This document shows positions 20,011 through 31,499 of a stretch of 64,000 nucleotides of DNA, piece after piece; position 1 is the stretch's first letter, and each line of letters opens with the position of its first letter. Location: the NCBI RefSeq assembly GCF_019646055.1, contig NZ_JAESFE010000001.1, forward strand, positions 186,001 to 250,000. The letters run 5' to 3'. The notes under the pieces were generated by a model. It was not told where the DNA came from. It made no database searches and worked only from the letters and a program-made list of their open reading frames with translations. This stretch comes from Sodalis sp. CWE. GTDB lineage: Bacteria; Pseudomonadota; Gammaproteobacteria; Enterobacterales; Enterobacteriaceae. The position numbers and the translations under genes were made by a program.

Positions 20011-20793
20011 TTAATATCCAAACATCAGTATTGTTAATAAAAAATCCAATCCTAATACAATCAAAGAAGCATAAATCACTGTATGAATAGATGCACGACT
20101 AATTCCATCGAAGGTTGGATTTGCGTCATAACCGTTAAAAAGTGCAATCCAAATAATAACATTAGCAAAGACAAAACTTTTAATCTCACAATTAATTAAA
20201 TCATGTCGCCAATCTATAGCGTTATGCATTACAGACCAAAAAAGACCACTATCAACACCCTTCCATTGAATGCTAACCAAGGCGCTCCCTAAAATTCCGA
20301 CAGTAACAAAAATTATTGTCAGAAATGGCATACTAATGACACCAGCCCAAAAACGTGGCGCTATCACTCGACGTAATGGATCTACCGCCATTAGTTCTAG
20401 GCTAGAAAGTTGTTCAGTTATTTTCATTAATCCTATTTCAGTGCTAAGCATGGAACCAACTAAACCAGTAAATAATAAAGCAACCATAACAGGTCCAAAC
20501 TCACGTAATAAAGATAATGCAACTAGCATGCCAAGACTAGATTCTGCACTGTAGGTTGTAAGAATAATATTACCTTGTAATCCCAATACCATTCCGATAA
20601 ATAAGCCAGATATTAAAACAATTACTAATGATAATGAAATAATGCTATAGATCTGTTTTATCAACAGACTCCATTGTTCATATAACGTAGGTTTTCCTAC
20701 TAATGCATTAAAAAGCATGATTCCAGCTCGACCGAAATTATGGCAAGTCTTATTTCCAAGGAATCCAATAGAAGCTATTGTTTTTATTATCAT
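20011..20793 (-). CDS. mlaE: Permease subunit MlaE of the phospholipid transporter
   Basis: MlaE is the membrane permease of the MlaFEDB ABC transporter. It is 260 residues, the same as E. coli, and reads [97 protein letters not shown] and [17 protein letters not shown]. The conserved stretch that reads GRAGSALTAEIG in E. coli is [12 protein letters not shown] here, removing an arginine next to the MlaF coupling region. It lies between mlaF (27-base gap) and mlaD (5-base gap). Confidence 0.94.
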   Translation of the reverse strand: MIIKTIASIGFLGNKTCHNFGRAGIMLFNALVGKPTLYEQWSLLIKQIYSIISLSLVIVLISGLFIGMVLGLQGNIILTTYSAESSLGMLVALSLLREFGPVMVALLFTGLVGSMLSTEIGLMKITEQLSSLELMAVDPLRRVIAPRFWAGVISMPFLTIIFVTVGILGSALVSIQWKGVDSGLFWSVMHNAIDWRHDLINCEIKSFVFANVIIWIALFNGYDANPTFDGISRASIHTVIYASLIVLGLDFLLTILMFGY

Positions 20794-20820
20794 GATTAAA
20801 CCAGGTCCTTATTACTTAAG

Positions 20821-21657
20821 TTAGTTATTCTTACCTAACAAATGAGTTTGGTAATCTTCAACACCAGGTATATTAAAAGAAATAGGTCCATCAGGGAAAC
20901 CATTTAAAAATTGTTTTACTAATGGATCTTGACTTTTAAAAAGATTATCCGGTGTTCCCTCCGCTACGACATGTCGTTCGGCAACAATATAAGAGTAATC
21001 AGCAATTTTCAATACTTCAGGAACATCATGTGACACCACAATACAAGTTATACCGAGCGAACAGTTTAGATTGCTAATCAATGTAGACAAAACTCCTACA
21101 GTTATGGGATCATGTCCCACAAACGGCTCATCGAGCATAATTAATTCAGGTTCCAAAATAATTGCACGCGCTAAAGCTACACGACGTATCATTCCGCCGG
21201 ATAATTCTGATGGCATTACTGATTCAGCTCCACGTAAACCGACCACTTCAAGCGTCATTAAAACAGTACTTCGTAGAATTGATTCCGGTAAACGAGCATG
21301 ATGATGACGAAGTGGAAATGCTACATTTTCAAAAACGTTATCATCAGTAAACAAAGCACCTGATTGAAATAACATGCTTATTTTCTTACGAACCTCATAA
21401 AGTCGACGACGAGATAAAGTGGGTATATTATCTCCATTTATCCAAATTTCCCCACCGCATGGAGGTAGTTGACCTCCAATAAGACGAAGAAGCGTAGTCT
21501 TACCAACTCCTGATGGTCCTATAATTGCCGTCACCTTTCCACGCGGAAATGAAATATTCATTCTGTCAAAGACAACACGATTTTTCCAACGAAAACTTAA
21601 TTCATGGATTTCTACCAAATTGGAACTTGGATTTGTATTTGTACGGTTTGTTGCCAT
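20821..21657 (-). CDS. mlaF: ATPase subunit MlaF of the phospholipid transporter
   Basis: MlaF powers MlaFEDB on the cytoplasmic face. The 278-residue protein (269 in E. coli) has Walker A GPSGVGKTT near residue 53, the Q-loop MLFQSGALF, signature ELSGGMIRR, Walker B LIMLDEPFVG and H-loop VVSHDVPE. The C-terminal extension (FLNGFPDGPISFNIPG) that contacts the neighbouring MlaF-MlaB pair is present. It is the first gene of the mlaFEDCB operon. Its promoter must be in the roughly 1 kb spacer upstream shared with kdsC. Confidence 0.95.
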   Translation of the reverse strand: MATNRTNTNPSSNLVEIHELSFRWKNRVVFDRMNISFPRGKVTAIIGPSGVGKTTLLRLIGGQLPPCGGEIWINGDNIPTLSRRRLYEVRKKISMLFQSGALFTDDNVFENVAFPLRHHHARLPESILRSTVLMTLEVVGLRGAESVMPSELSGGMIRRVALARAIILEPELIMLDEPFVGHDPITVGVLSTLISNLNCSLGITCIVVSHDVPEVLKIADYSYIVAERHVVAEGTPDNLFKSQDPLVKQFLNGFPDGPISFNIPGVEDYQTHLLGKNN

Positions 21658-22726
21658 TTTTTTTTGCTTATCTGCGATAACCGTAAATGGTGACGAAATA
21701 AATTTATTTTATATTTTACTCATTTCTGATAGAACCTGACGTTAAAAAAATTATTGTCCTGTCTGATTTTCTAAATTTCATAACTAAGATCGGTTTGGTC
21801 AATATCCGCTATTAATATAACGATTATTCATTATATTAATTAAGAACTTAATATAGGTGAATACTAATAAAAGTAATTCTCTTCTAAAATCAGAATTTTA
21901 TCTTGATTTTGCATTCTATATACTTCTGGATGTTATTGATAGTTTTTAAGCGAAAAGAATGTCAGCTTCTTAAGTGTTTTTATAGATTCCAAATCTATTA
22001 TAAATTATATTAAATCAAAAATTTTAAGACTTTTTAAGTTTCTTTAAATGGTGTTATACACTATTTCTCTTTGAAAACCTACTTATACTATTTTTATTTT
22101 AGTAATTTTGATTCTATTTTTTTAAAATTATTAAGTTGAATATTGGTTTTTTCTAATTATTAGCAATAAAATTTTTAAGCAACTTTAGTAAGCAATGTTT
22201 CATACTATTCTTTGAGGAAACTGATGTAACAAACATATGCTTAAATATAAGCGTATTTATTTTGATAAAATCGCATTTCGTTTCAGCATTAAAATCCCTA
22301 ATTGTATTATTTTTAGTAGAGATAATCCATAATGCAATGAGTGTTTTATTACTTAAAGTTATTAAGTGTACGATGTCCCTGTAAATTAACACTATATTAA
22401 TATAATTTTTTGAATTATATATTCTTACTTAGAAACCTAAAAATTATTTAGACAACTTCTGTTATTCGGATATAAAATTCCTTCATTGATAACATTTTTT
22501 AATATTACTGGATACTCTAATTTAGATGTCTTTTAAAAAAGCAAAGTAACTAATATCACAACTTTATTAATGCACAAGGTGCGAATGAATTTTCGAATAA
22601 TCAAATTAACATTAGTTCTTAAAACGGGAGCTGATTAATTTGCCTTAAATCACTATTAAAAACTAATTTCTGCAAAGATCAGGAATTTAATTTAGTAGAA
22701 AATATAAGATAGGAAAAATAAAATTT
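21658..22726. other. Gene-free spacer where yrbG and kdsD are expected
   Basis: About 1.07 kb lies between the divergent mlaF and kdsC genes. E. coli has yrbG and kdsD here. One short reverse frame (about 22153-22392) has no resemblance to either protein and low-complexity composition, so I do not call it a gene. Promoters for mlaF and kdsC must be present, but I cannot pick them reliably. Confidence 0.5.
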
Positions 22727-23263
22727 ATGCACAAAAGTTTCTCTATCGAAACATATTATGGACCAATAGCTGATCAAATTTTAGAAAAAGCCAAAGACAT
22801 TCGTTTGCTAGTTTGTGATGTAGATGGCGTTATGTCTAATGGATTAATTTATGTAAACAATTATGGTGAAGAGTTCAAAACATTTAATATACGTGATAAT
22901 TATGGAATTCAGCGACTTCTTGATTCAAATATTGAAATGGCCATTATTACGGGACGATATACTAATTTTCTTAAAACTTACTGCTTAACAATTGGAATTA
23001 AATATCTTTATCAAGGACAAAAAGAAAAAATTTTAGCACTTAATGAACTACTCAATAAACTAAAATTAACAACAGAACAAGTGGCCTATTTAGGAGATGA
23101 TTTAATTGATTCTCCAGTTATGGAACAAGTTGGACTGAGCATAGCAGTGGCTGATGCACATCCAACTATAAAGTCCATATCTGATTATATTACTAGAGCT
23201 TCCGGTGGATTTGGTGCAGTGAGGGAAGTTTGTGATTTATTATTATGTTCTCGCGTAGATTGA
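22727..23263 (+). CDS. kdsC: 3-deoxy-D-manno-octulosonate 8-phosphate phosphatase KdsC
   Basis: KdsC removes phosphate from Kdo-8-P to give Kdo for the LPS inner core. It is a HAD-family tetrameric phosphatase. The protein has the nucleophile motif DVDGV (Asp31, Asp33), IITGR, YLGDDLIDSPVM with the magnesium-binding aspartates, and the C-terminal GGFGAVREVCDLLL. The length of 178 residues compares with 188 in E. coli; the shortfall is at the C-terminal tail. A GGAAAAATAAAATTT stretch precedes the ATG. kdsD, the arabinose-5-phosphate isomerase of the same pathway, is missing from its normal place just upstream. Confidence 0.95.
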   Translation: MHKSFSIETYYGPIADQILEKAKDIRLLVCDVDGVMSNGLIYVNNYGEEFKTFNIRDNYGIQRLLDSNIEMAIITGRYTNFLKTYCLTIGIKYLYQGQKEKILALNELLNKLKLTTEQVAYLGDDLIDSPVMEQVGLSIAVADAHPTIKSISDYITRASGGFGAVREVCDLLLCSRVD

Positions 23264-23300
23264 GAAATTGCAAAAAAAATAAAAATCAAATAGATTTAGT

Positions 23301-23888
23301 GTGAACAGAAGAATGCATTGGATCCCTTTATTATTAGGATTAATAATCCTGACATTCACCATAAAATATTTAATTAATAATGTCAGTTTGGTTCATTCAT
23401 TACTTTATGTTAATGAACCGATTTGTCAAAGCGATTTTATTAAAACGGTAATTTATAATTCTACAGGTAAGATTAACTGCAAGTTAATAGCAGATCATAT
23501 AGAATTTTTTAATGAAAAACGAATCAGTTGGTTTATTCAATTGTCTGCTACCACATTTAATGAAAATACAGAGCCCACTTGGTCGGCAAAAGCTGATAGG
23601 GGAAAATTAGTTAATAACAAAATGCTTTATTTATATGGTCATGTTCAAATAGTTAGTTTGAAAAATACTTCACAAATTCAAAAAATTGTTACAGAAAGTG
23701 CAGTGATTAACTTAGTTACACATGATATTTTTTCAAATAACTCAATTACCTTATGTGGTCAAGACTTTATATCCTCAGGTATGAGGATGTGCGGTAATTT
23801 GAATAAAAAAACTATCAAACTGATTGAAAAAGTAAAGACTTCCTATAACAGGAAGAATGTGCAGTGCAAATTTTCATCTACCAAATAA
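23301..23888 (+). CDS. lptC: LPS export protein LptC
   Basis: LptC is a single-pass inner-membrane protein that passes LPS from LptBFG to the periplasmic bridge protein LptA. The 195-residue protein (191 in E. coli) has an N-terminal membrane helix (WIPLLLGLIILTFTI) and a periplasmic jellyroll containing WFIQLSATTFNENTEPTWSAKADRG-type sequence, LYLYGHVQI, ESAVINLVTHDIFS and KTIKLIEKVKTSY. I used the GTG at 23301, since MNRRMHW resembles the E. coli start; an ATG at 23313 is possible. It overlaps lptA by 25 bases. Confidence 0.9.
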   Translation: MNRRMHWIPLLLGLIILTFTIKYLINNVSLVHSLLYVNEPICQSDFIKTVIYNSTGKINCKLIADHIEFFNEKRISWFIQLSATTFNENTEPTWSAKADRGKLVNNKMLYLYGHVQIVSLKNTSQIQKIVTESAVINLVTHDIFSNNSITLCGQDFISSGMRMCGNLNKKTIKLIEKVKTSYNRKNVQCKFSSTK

Positions 23889-24385
23889 TTTGCTTTTATT
23901 TAACATTTTTTAACACAAAAGCACTGGCATTGATCGGTGATCATAGAGAACCAATTTATGTGCAAGCTATGCAACAAAAAGTAGATATAGTTAGTGATAC
24001 CATTACTTTTATTGGTAAAGTAATGATAAGACGCGGTTCAATTAATATTTATGCCGACAAAGTGATTATCTTTCATTTTAAAAATGAAAGGTATCAAATC
24101 ATCATAGGTTATGGCGATCTAATTTCTTTTAGACAATTACAAGATGATGGTAGATTAATACAAGGTTATTCAAAAAAAATACGTTATGAAGTCGCAAATG
24201 GTCTCGTCATCCTAAAAGATAACGCTTACCTAAAACATTTAGGCAATTCCATAAGAAGTGATTATATAGCTTATTTAATTAAAGAACAACGTGCAGAAGC
24301 CTTTGGCAATAAGGATAAACAGGTAACTGTTGTGCTAATGCCAAAAAAAACACCAAGTAACTATCATAGAAAAAAAATTAACTAA
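23864..24385 (+). CDS. lptA: Periplasmic LPS transport protein LptA
   Basis: LptA forms the beta-jellyroll bridge that carries LPS to the outer membrane LptDE complex. It has a short signal peptide ending near KALA/LIG, then PIYVQAMQQKVDIVSDTITF, GSINIYADKVII, a YGDLISFRQLQDDGRLIQGY stretch, KIRYEVANGLVILKDNAYL and DYIAYLIKEQRAEAF, aligning with E. coli LptA. The 173 residues compare with 185. It starts with GTG inside the lptC 3' end, with an AGGA ribosome-binding site about ten bases upstream, so translation is likely coupled. lptB follows 16 bases after the stop. Confidence 0.9.
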   Translation: MQIFIYQIICFYLTFFNTKALALIGDHREPIYVQAMQQKVDIVSDTITFIGKVMIRRGSINIYADKVIIFHFKNERYQIIIGYGDLISFRQLQDDGRLIQGYSKKIRYEVANGLVILKDNAYLKHLGNSIRSDYIAYLIKEQRAEAFGNKDKQVTVVLMPKKTPSNYHRKKIN

Positions 24386-24401
24386 ATTATCCTAGTCCAC
24401 T

Positions 24402-25127
24402 ATGTCAAAATTGATTGCAGAAAATTTAACTAAAATCTATAAAGGGCGTCAAGTGGTAGAAAAGGTTAGTTTAGCGGTAAAATCTAAAGAAATTGTTGGA
24501 TTATTAGGTCCCAACGGAGCAGGAAAAACCACTACGTTTTATATGATGGTAGGTCTTGTTCATCAAGACAACGGAAGAATTACCATTGATGATGATGATA
24601 TCAGTTTTCTGCCTTTATATGCTCGTGCACGTCGAGGAATTGCATATTTGCCGCAGGAACCATCGATTTTTCGACGCTTAAGTGTGTTTGATAATTTAAT
24701 GGCAGTACTGCAAATTCGTTTGGATCTTAGTCGTAAACAGCGTAATATTCGAGCAAAAGAGCTAATGGAAGAATTCTGTATTAGTCATTTGCGCGATTCT
24801 CCTGGAGAACTCCTATCTGGAGGAGAGAGACGACGAGTGGAGATTGCTAGAGCCCTTGCTATTAATCCAAAATTCATCTTATTAGATGAACCGTTTTCTG
24901 GCATTGATCCGCTTTCGATTATTGAAATCAAAAAAATAATCGAACATTTATGTATTAGCGGTCTTGGTGTGTTAATTACCGATCATAACGTTCGTGAAAC
25001 GTTGGATGTGTGTGAGCAAGCCTATATTGTTAATCAAGGAAAACTAATCACATTTGGTTCTCCATCTAAAATTATGCTTGATAAGCAGGTTAAAAAAGTT
25101 TACCTGGGTGAAAATTTTCGTTTATAA
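24402..25127 (+). CDS. lptB: LPS export ABC transporter ATPase LptB
   Basis: LptB is the ATPase of LptB2FG, which extracts LPS from the inner membrane. The 241 residues match E. coli length. Visible motifs are Walker [10 protein letters not shown] near residue 36, the Q-loop [13 protein letters not shown], signature [11 protein letters not shown], Walker [15 protein letters not shown]-loop ITDHNVRET and the C-terminal [12 protein letters not shown]. lptC-lptA-lptB is a compact operon behind kdsC. The rpoN and hpf genes that follow in E. coli are absent. lptF, lptG and lptD are elsewhere. Confidence 0.97.
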   Translation: MSKLIAENLTKIYKGRQVVEKVSLAVKSKEIVGLLGPNGAGKTTTFYMMVGLVHQDNGRITIDDDDISFLPLYARARRGIAYLPQEPSIFRRLSVFDNLMAVLQIRLDLSRKQRNIRAKELMEEFCISHLRDSPGELLSGGERRRVEIARALAINPKFILLDEPFSGIDPLSIIEIKKIIEHLCISGLGVLITDHNVRETLDVCEQAYIVNQGKLITFGSPSKIMLDKQVKKVYLGENFRL

Positions 25128-25755
25128 AACATTAATTAATATTTAATTTTGATATTTATGGGAATTTACTTATTTAAAATAAATTTTAAATTTAGAGATT
25201 TTCACTAGAAATTACTCAATATTAGTAGTATTAAATCGCAAGTTTTTTAAAAAAACCAATGTTTCGACTTATACTATAATAATTAACTTTTATTCTTCTT
25301 TAAAAAAGAACTTTTACATTAATTGAAATTTTAAAAACTATTGTTATATTGCTCCGCTTGTGTAGTTACTTAAAGTAATAATTATTTATGCAATAAAAAT
25401 TTGTAATTAAAAAATTAATTACCTTGTTTTAACTATTGCAGTTAGATGAATTTGTTTAAGTCAATAAGCTCTTTTTAAGAGTTCTTAAGAGAGGAGATTA
25501 TTTTATTTCTTTTCTACTACTATCTAATATCTTAGATCTCTTATTTAAGAAATAATAGTGAAAAGTAAGGAAATAAAAAATTTTCTAATAATTAGAAAGA
25601 ATTTATCAATTAATAATCTTGTAAGATTTTATTAAATAATTATTAGCATGAATCGGTTAATAACCGCTAATGCTTGATCTTTAATTCTTTATTCTAAAAA
25701 ATTAATAACTATAAGTATATAATTAATTAATGTTTTTTAAATTAAAAACTTAATA
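25128..25755. other. Gene-free spacer where rpoN and hpf are expected
   Basis: This gap of about 630 AT-rich bases lies between lptB and ptsN. E. coli has rpoN (sigma-54) and hpf here. I see no remnant of either, only short A/T palindromes such as CTCTT...AAGAG near 25470. The ptsN promoter should lie in the last hundred or so bases. Confidence 0.45.
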
Positions 25756-26235
25756 ATGATTAATAGTACAGCAATACAGATCAGTTCAGTATTAAACATT
25801 GAGTGTACTCGCAGCGATATTCTGTGCCCAAGCAAAAAAAAAGCATTGGAAATTGTTAGTGAACTAGCGGCAAAACAATTGAAAATTGCACCAAAAATAG
25901 TGCTTAACGCCGTGTTAACGCGTGAGCGTATGGGCAGTACTGGAATCGGAAAAGGTATTGCTATTCCACATGGTAAATTAGAAGAGGAAGATATACATGT
26001 AGTAGCCGGTGTATTTATCCGACTCGGACAGCCGATTGCTTTCGGGTCTATTGATAATCAACCGGTAGATTTATTATTTGCGCTTCTTGTTCCGGAAGAA
26101 CTATGTCAGATTCATTTACATACTTTATCGTTAGTAGCTAAACATTTAACAGATAAAACTATTTGCCGTCGTTTACGTGATGCGAGAAATGCTAGAGAGC
26201 TATATCATATTATTACTGAAAACAAGGGAGAATGA
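25756..26235 (+). CDS. ptsN: Nitrogen PTS enzyme IIA PtsN
   Basis: PtsN (EIIA-Ntr) is a phosphocarrier that regulates potassium transport and other processes through its phosphorylation state; it does not move sugar. The 159 residues (163 in E. coli) contain MGSTGIGKGIAIPHGKLEEE with the phosphorylated His72, NQPVDLLFALLVPEE and HLHTLSLVAKHL. rapZ and npr (ptsO), which follow in E. coli, are absent, as are rpoN and hpf upstream. The protein therefore appears detached from its usual operon, and whether it is still phosphorylated depends on ptsP and npr elsewhere. Confidence 0.94.
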   Translation: MINSTAIQISSVLNIECTRSDILCPSKKKALEIVSELAAKQLKIAPKIVLNAVLTRERMGSTGIGKGIAIPHGKLEEEDIHVVAGVFIRLGQPIAFGSIDNQPVDLLFALLVPEELCQIHLHTLSLVAKHLTDKTICRRLRDARNARELYHIITENKGE

Positions 26236-26359
26236 CGCTTTCTCTTAAATCTTTTATAAAGCAAAAAAAGGAGGATCTTTTCTTTAATTTTAAGTGGTGA
26301 TAAGGATATATAATTGAATCTGAAACACTTCTTCAGAGCTAAAGAAGGAGATATGATAA

Positions 26360-26442
26360 TGCCGAAGGCCGGACTTGAACCGGCATACCAAAAAGGTGGT
26401 TGATTTTGAGTCAACTGCGTTTGCCAATTTCGCCACTTCGGC
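26360..26442 (-). tRNA. tRNA-Leu with anticodon CAA
   Basis: The reverse strand folds as a class II tRNA: acceptor GCCGAAG/CTTCGGC, D arm, anticodon stem GTTGA/TCAAC around loop CTCAAAA (anticodon CAA), a long variable arm and T arm GCCGG/CCGGC with TTCAAGT. It is closest to E. coli leuX, which reads UUG. The discriminator base is A and CCA is not encoded. It sits just behind ptsN on the opposite strand, unlike leuX in E. coli. Confidence 0.95.
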
Positions 26443-26960
26443 TATAAAAAAGGTTTATAAAAAACTAAAAAAAGTTTATTATTAATTAATTTTCAACGCA
26501 ATACAGATTACTTTTTTTAGTAAAAAAGTTGTTAGGTATCTGTAATTTAACGAATACTGTTAATTAAAAAATTGCCATTACTATTTTAATAGTTTATTGG
26601 TTTCTTAGGGAAAAGAAGTAGAACATTTTTTATTAAAAACTAGCGATAATTTTTTCTGACCGAAAAGATCTACAAAACGCTTTACATTTTTTAATTTTTT
26701 TAAAAAAGTGAAAATGTGGTTTAGGAGTTAAATGATTTTATTCTAAAATATAGAAAAATTAACTATATTTCCTTTGAATTTTCTACTTTATGTTTCATTT
26801 ACCATAATATCACATTGTGAAATTTTTTAATTAGTGCAATTTTTGTTTATATATTTTAATGATATACGTATATGTACGACGAATATTATTAAGTACTATT
26901 AAAATCTAACTATATGTTTTTGATAGACTTACTTTTCTTTACGGAGAATGAATTATCCTG
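26443..26960. other. Gene-free spacer between tRNA-Leu and mreD
   Basis: About 520 AT-rich bases hold the tRNA-Leu promoter on the reverse strand and the region downstream of mreD. No coding remnant or notable repeat is visible. Confidence 0.45.
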
Positions 26961-27461
26961 TTAAAAAAAAAATTTCAACTTTATTTTTTGCATTAATAGA
27001 AAAAACCACGGCCATAACGCACCATCTATTACGCTACTCCAAAAAATTTTAGGATGAAACACAGCGTTTATCACTAAAAATTCTTCTAAAAAAATCATCA
27101 AATGAGTCGCTACTGATAACCATGCTACAACAAATATCTGCTGCCATAAACGAATATTAAGAAACAATCGAAATTGATTCACTACTAGATAAGCGAGAGT
27201 GCTAAACGCCAAAGCGTGTACACCTATAGTTGAGCCTAAAATTACATCCATAATTAACCCAACAGTAAATCCTGTGCCTACATTAATGCGATATGGCATT
27301 GTCATTACCCAGTAAATAAGAAGTAATTTAATCCAAGAAGGACGGAAAAAACACATCTGTACTGGCCATGGCATAACTTGTAATATAATTGCAATAAGAA
27401 AGGAGAATAAAATGATAATAATCAGTTTATTTTTTTGATAGTTCAAATTTAAAATGTTCAC
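26961..27461 (-). CDS. mreD: Rod-shape membrane protein MreD
   Basis: MreD is an inner-membrane protein of the elongasome that works with MreC and MreB to place lateral wall synthesis. The 166-residue, very hydrophobic protein (162 in E. coli) matches by FLIAIILQVMPWP, FRPSWIKLLLIYWVMTMPYR, NVGTGFTVGLIMDVILGST, EFLVINAVFHPKIFWSSVID and GALWPWFFLLM, with about five membrane segments. In E. coli mreD directly follows mreC; here 268 non-coding bases separate them. Confidence 0.92.
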   Translation of the reverse strand: MNILNLNYQKNKLIIIILFSFLIAIILQVMPWPVQMCFFRPSWIKLLLIYWVMTMPYRINVGTGFTVGLIMDVILGSTIGVHALAFSTLAYLVVNQFRLFLNIRLWQQIFVVAWLSVATHLMIFLEEFLVINAVFHPKIFWSSVIDGALWPWFFLLMQKIKLKFFF

Positions 27462-27729
27462 CTTGCATTTACATTAAAATGACTATAATTGACACTTTTT
27501 AAGTTCTTTTCTGTCAAATTCAAAATTTATTGACTCTTACTCTTAAATAAGAAATAAATAATAAAAAATAAAAGTTTTAACTCTAGCAAAAGGCAAAATT
27601 CATTTTCAATACTTCTGCGAGAGCATTTTTCATTTTATGTTTTTTCAGTTACCGTTTTGCAAATTGTAAAGAACAATTTTTAATAAAAAATTACTTGTTT
27701 CTAGGAATTTTTTAAGTTAGAGGTTTGAT
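27462..27729. other. Non-coding gap between mreC and mreD
   Basis: These 268 bases interrupt what is a contiguous mreC-mreD operon in E. coli. MreC here ends about 70 residues short, so some 210 bases of this gap may be the eroded mreC 3' end. No recognisable peptide remains. Confidence 0.5.
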
Positions 27730-28614
27730 TTACATTAAATGTTCACTTGCTATGCTTGGTACTTCATTTAATGAAAGCGAACCATTTTCAAACAATCCGA
27801 CTTTTTTCCATATTAATAGTAAATAACGCGAACGATTTAAGGGAGCAATAGGTTTTGCCTGAATAATAGAAGAACGATTAGTGTCAATCTTTACCGAAGT
27901 TACTGTTGCTACTGGATAACCTTCTGGAAAACGACCTCCTAATCCAGAAGTGACCAATATATCGCCAATATGAATATCAGACTCATTTAACTGATTTTCC
28001 AATCGTAAATCTTTATCACAACCCCTTCCAAAAAGAATTGCCCGGATATTGTTTCGTAGTACTTCAATTGGTAATGCGTGCGAATAATCGCAAATCAAAA
28101 GCGTACGACTAGTAAATTTATTAGCAGAAATGACTTGACCTATCACTCCTTTATCGCTAACAACTGGCTGTCCAACATAAACACCATTATTTAACCCCTT
28201 GTCAATTATTAATTGATTACTATAAGGAGTTTCGATAGTCGCGATTACCTGAGCAAGCATTTTTCGCTCATTTAAATGAATGGGCGATTCAAGTAATGCT
28301 CGGAGTTGATCGTTTTCTTTTTTATATCGATTCAATAAAAATTGATCACTGTTTTTCAAAAACAGTGCTTGATGCAAGATTTTATTTTCTAAAGCAAGTT
28401 TATTATGAGCTGTTAATGTATTTGATACATTATCAAGTAACTGATACGTATAATTTATTAACATATAAAAAGGGCTTATAGCTGCATTTGTATAAGTACG
28501 AACTTTTTCAAATGCTTCTGTCTTGCTATCTATAATAGCAAAAATCACTGCCATTAATATCATTAAAAAAAATCGTATTTGTAAAATAAAATGCGTATTC
28601 AATATCGACTTCAT
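27730..28614 (-). CDS. mreC: Rod-shape-determining protein MreC (short C-terminus)
   Basis: MreC is a bitopic inner-membrane scaffold whose periplasmic part activates the RodA-PBP2 wall synthase. It has an N-terminal membrane helix (RFFLMILMAVIFAII), a coiled coil around residues 65-105, and the beta-domain with EDxxLxALLESP-like sequence, AQVIATIETPYSNQLIIDKG, GQPVVSDKGVIGQVI, SHALPIEVLRNNIRAILFG, DILVTSGLGGRFPEGYPVA and a final SRYLLLIWK. The 294 residues compare with 367 in E. coli; only the poorly conserved C-terminal tail is missing, so function is likely kept. It lies 132 bases downstream of mreB across a large hairpin. Confidence 0.92.
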   Translation of the reverse strand: MKSILNTHFILQIRFFLMILMAVIFAIIDSKTEAFEKVRTYTNAAISPFYMLINYTYQLLDNVSNTLTAHNKLALENKILHQALFLKNSDQFLLNRYKKENDQLRALLESPIHLNERKMLAQVIATIETPYSNQLIIDKGLNNGVYVGQPVVSDKGVIGQVISANKFTSRTLLICDYSHALPIEVLRNNIRAILFGRGCDKDLRLENQLNESDIHIGDILVTSGLGGRFPEGYPVATVTSVKIDTNRSSIIQAKPIAPLNRSRYLLLIWKKVGLFENGSLSLNEVPSIASEHLM

Positions 28615-28665
28615 AACCTTAAAGGTGTTCCTCTAAATGTTAAAAATTAACCTTTTAATAGAGTC

Positions 28666-28716
28666 CTCTGCCGCTTAGAAATATTATTGTTATAAACAAT
28701 ATTCTAAGTGGCAGAG
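28666..28716 (-). terminator. Large hairpin between mreB and mreC
   Basis: Bases 28666-28680 pair with 28702-28716: 14 of 15 positions are Watson-Crick and one is a G-T. An inner ATTGTT/AACAAT stem sits in the loop. The outer stem is GC-richer (CTCTGCC / GGCAGAG) than its surroundings. It starts 30 bases after the mreB stop in the direction of transcription. No T-run follows, so it may be a processing or partial-termination element that separates mreB expression from mreCD. Confidence 0.6.
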
Positions 28717-28746
28717 CTATACATATTATAATTAGCTTTAAGTAAA

Positions 28747-31026
<2,280 letters not shown>

Positions 31027-31479
31027 ATGATTAATAAGTTCCGCGTTTTACTACTCAATGGACCAAATTTAAATTTACTTGGCTTACGTGAAGTAGAGAA
31101 ATATGGTTGTATTTCACTTTCTAATCTTGTTAAAAATTTAAAATTATTAGCTAATAGCTTAGGAATAGAGCTTCATCATTTTCAGTCCAATGCAGAGCAT
31201 GTGCTAATTGATCATATTCATCAAAATCGAGATAATACTGATTACATTATTATCAATCCAGCTGGATTTACTCATACTAGCATCGCTTTACGTGATGCAT
31301 TATTAGCAGTAGATATTCCGTTTATTGAGATTCATCTTTCTAATGTATACGCGCGAGAAAAATTTCGTCATCATTCGTATCTATCTGATATTGCAGATGG
31401 TGTAATATTTGGATTCGGTACTGATGGATATGAATTTTCTTTGCAAAAGATAGCCAAATATTTGTCAACATCCAATTAA
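31027..31479 (+). CDS. aroQ: 3-dehydroquinate dehydratase, type II
   Basis: AroQ converts 3-dehydroquinate to 3-dehydroshikimate in the shikimate pathway. The protein has [12 protein letters not shown], the lid with Arg and the catalytic tyrosine (REVEKYG), [37 protein letters not shown] with the catalytic histidine, and [19 protein letters not shown]. Its 150 residues are the normal type II length. A GGAGG ribosome-binding site precedes the ATG. It lies just upstream of accB-accC, as is common in gammaproteobacteria. AroE of the next step is also in this window. Confidence 0.95.
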   Translation: MINKFRVLLLNGPNLNLLGLREVEKYGCISLSNLVKNLKLLANSLGIELHHFQSNAEHVLIDHIHQNRDNTDYIIINPAGFTHTSIALRDALLAVDIPFIEIHLSNVYAREKFRHHSYLSDIADGVIFGFGTDGYEFSLQKIAKYLSTSN

Positions 31480-31499
31480 ATTACAAGGTAACGCGAATT

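Noticed and set aside
22153-22392. Reverse open frame of 79 codons in the kdsD gap
   Set aside because: Low-complexity composition, no ribosome-binding site and no similarity I recognise to KdsD, YrbG or any family.
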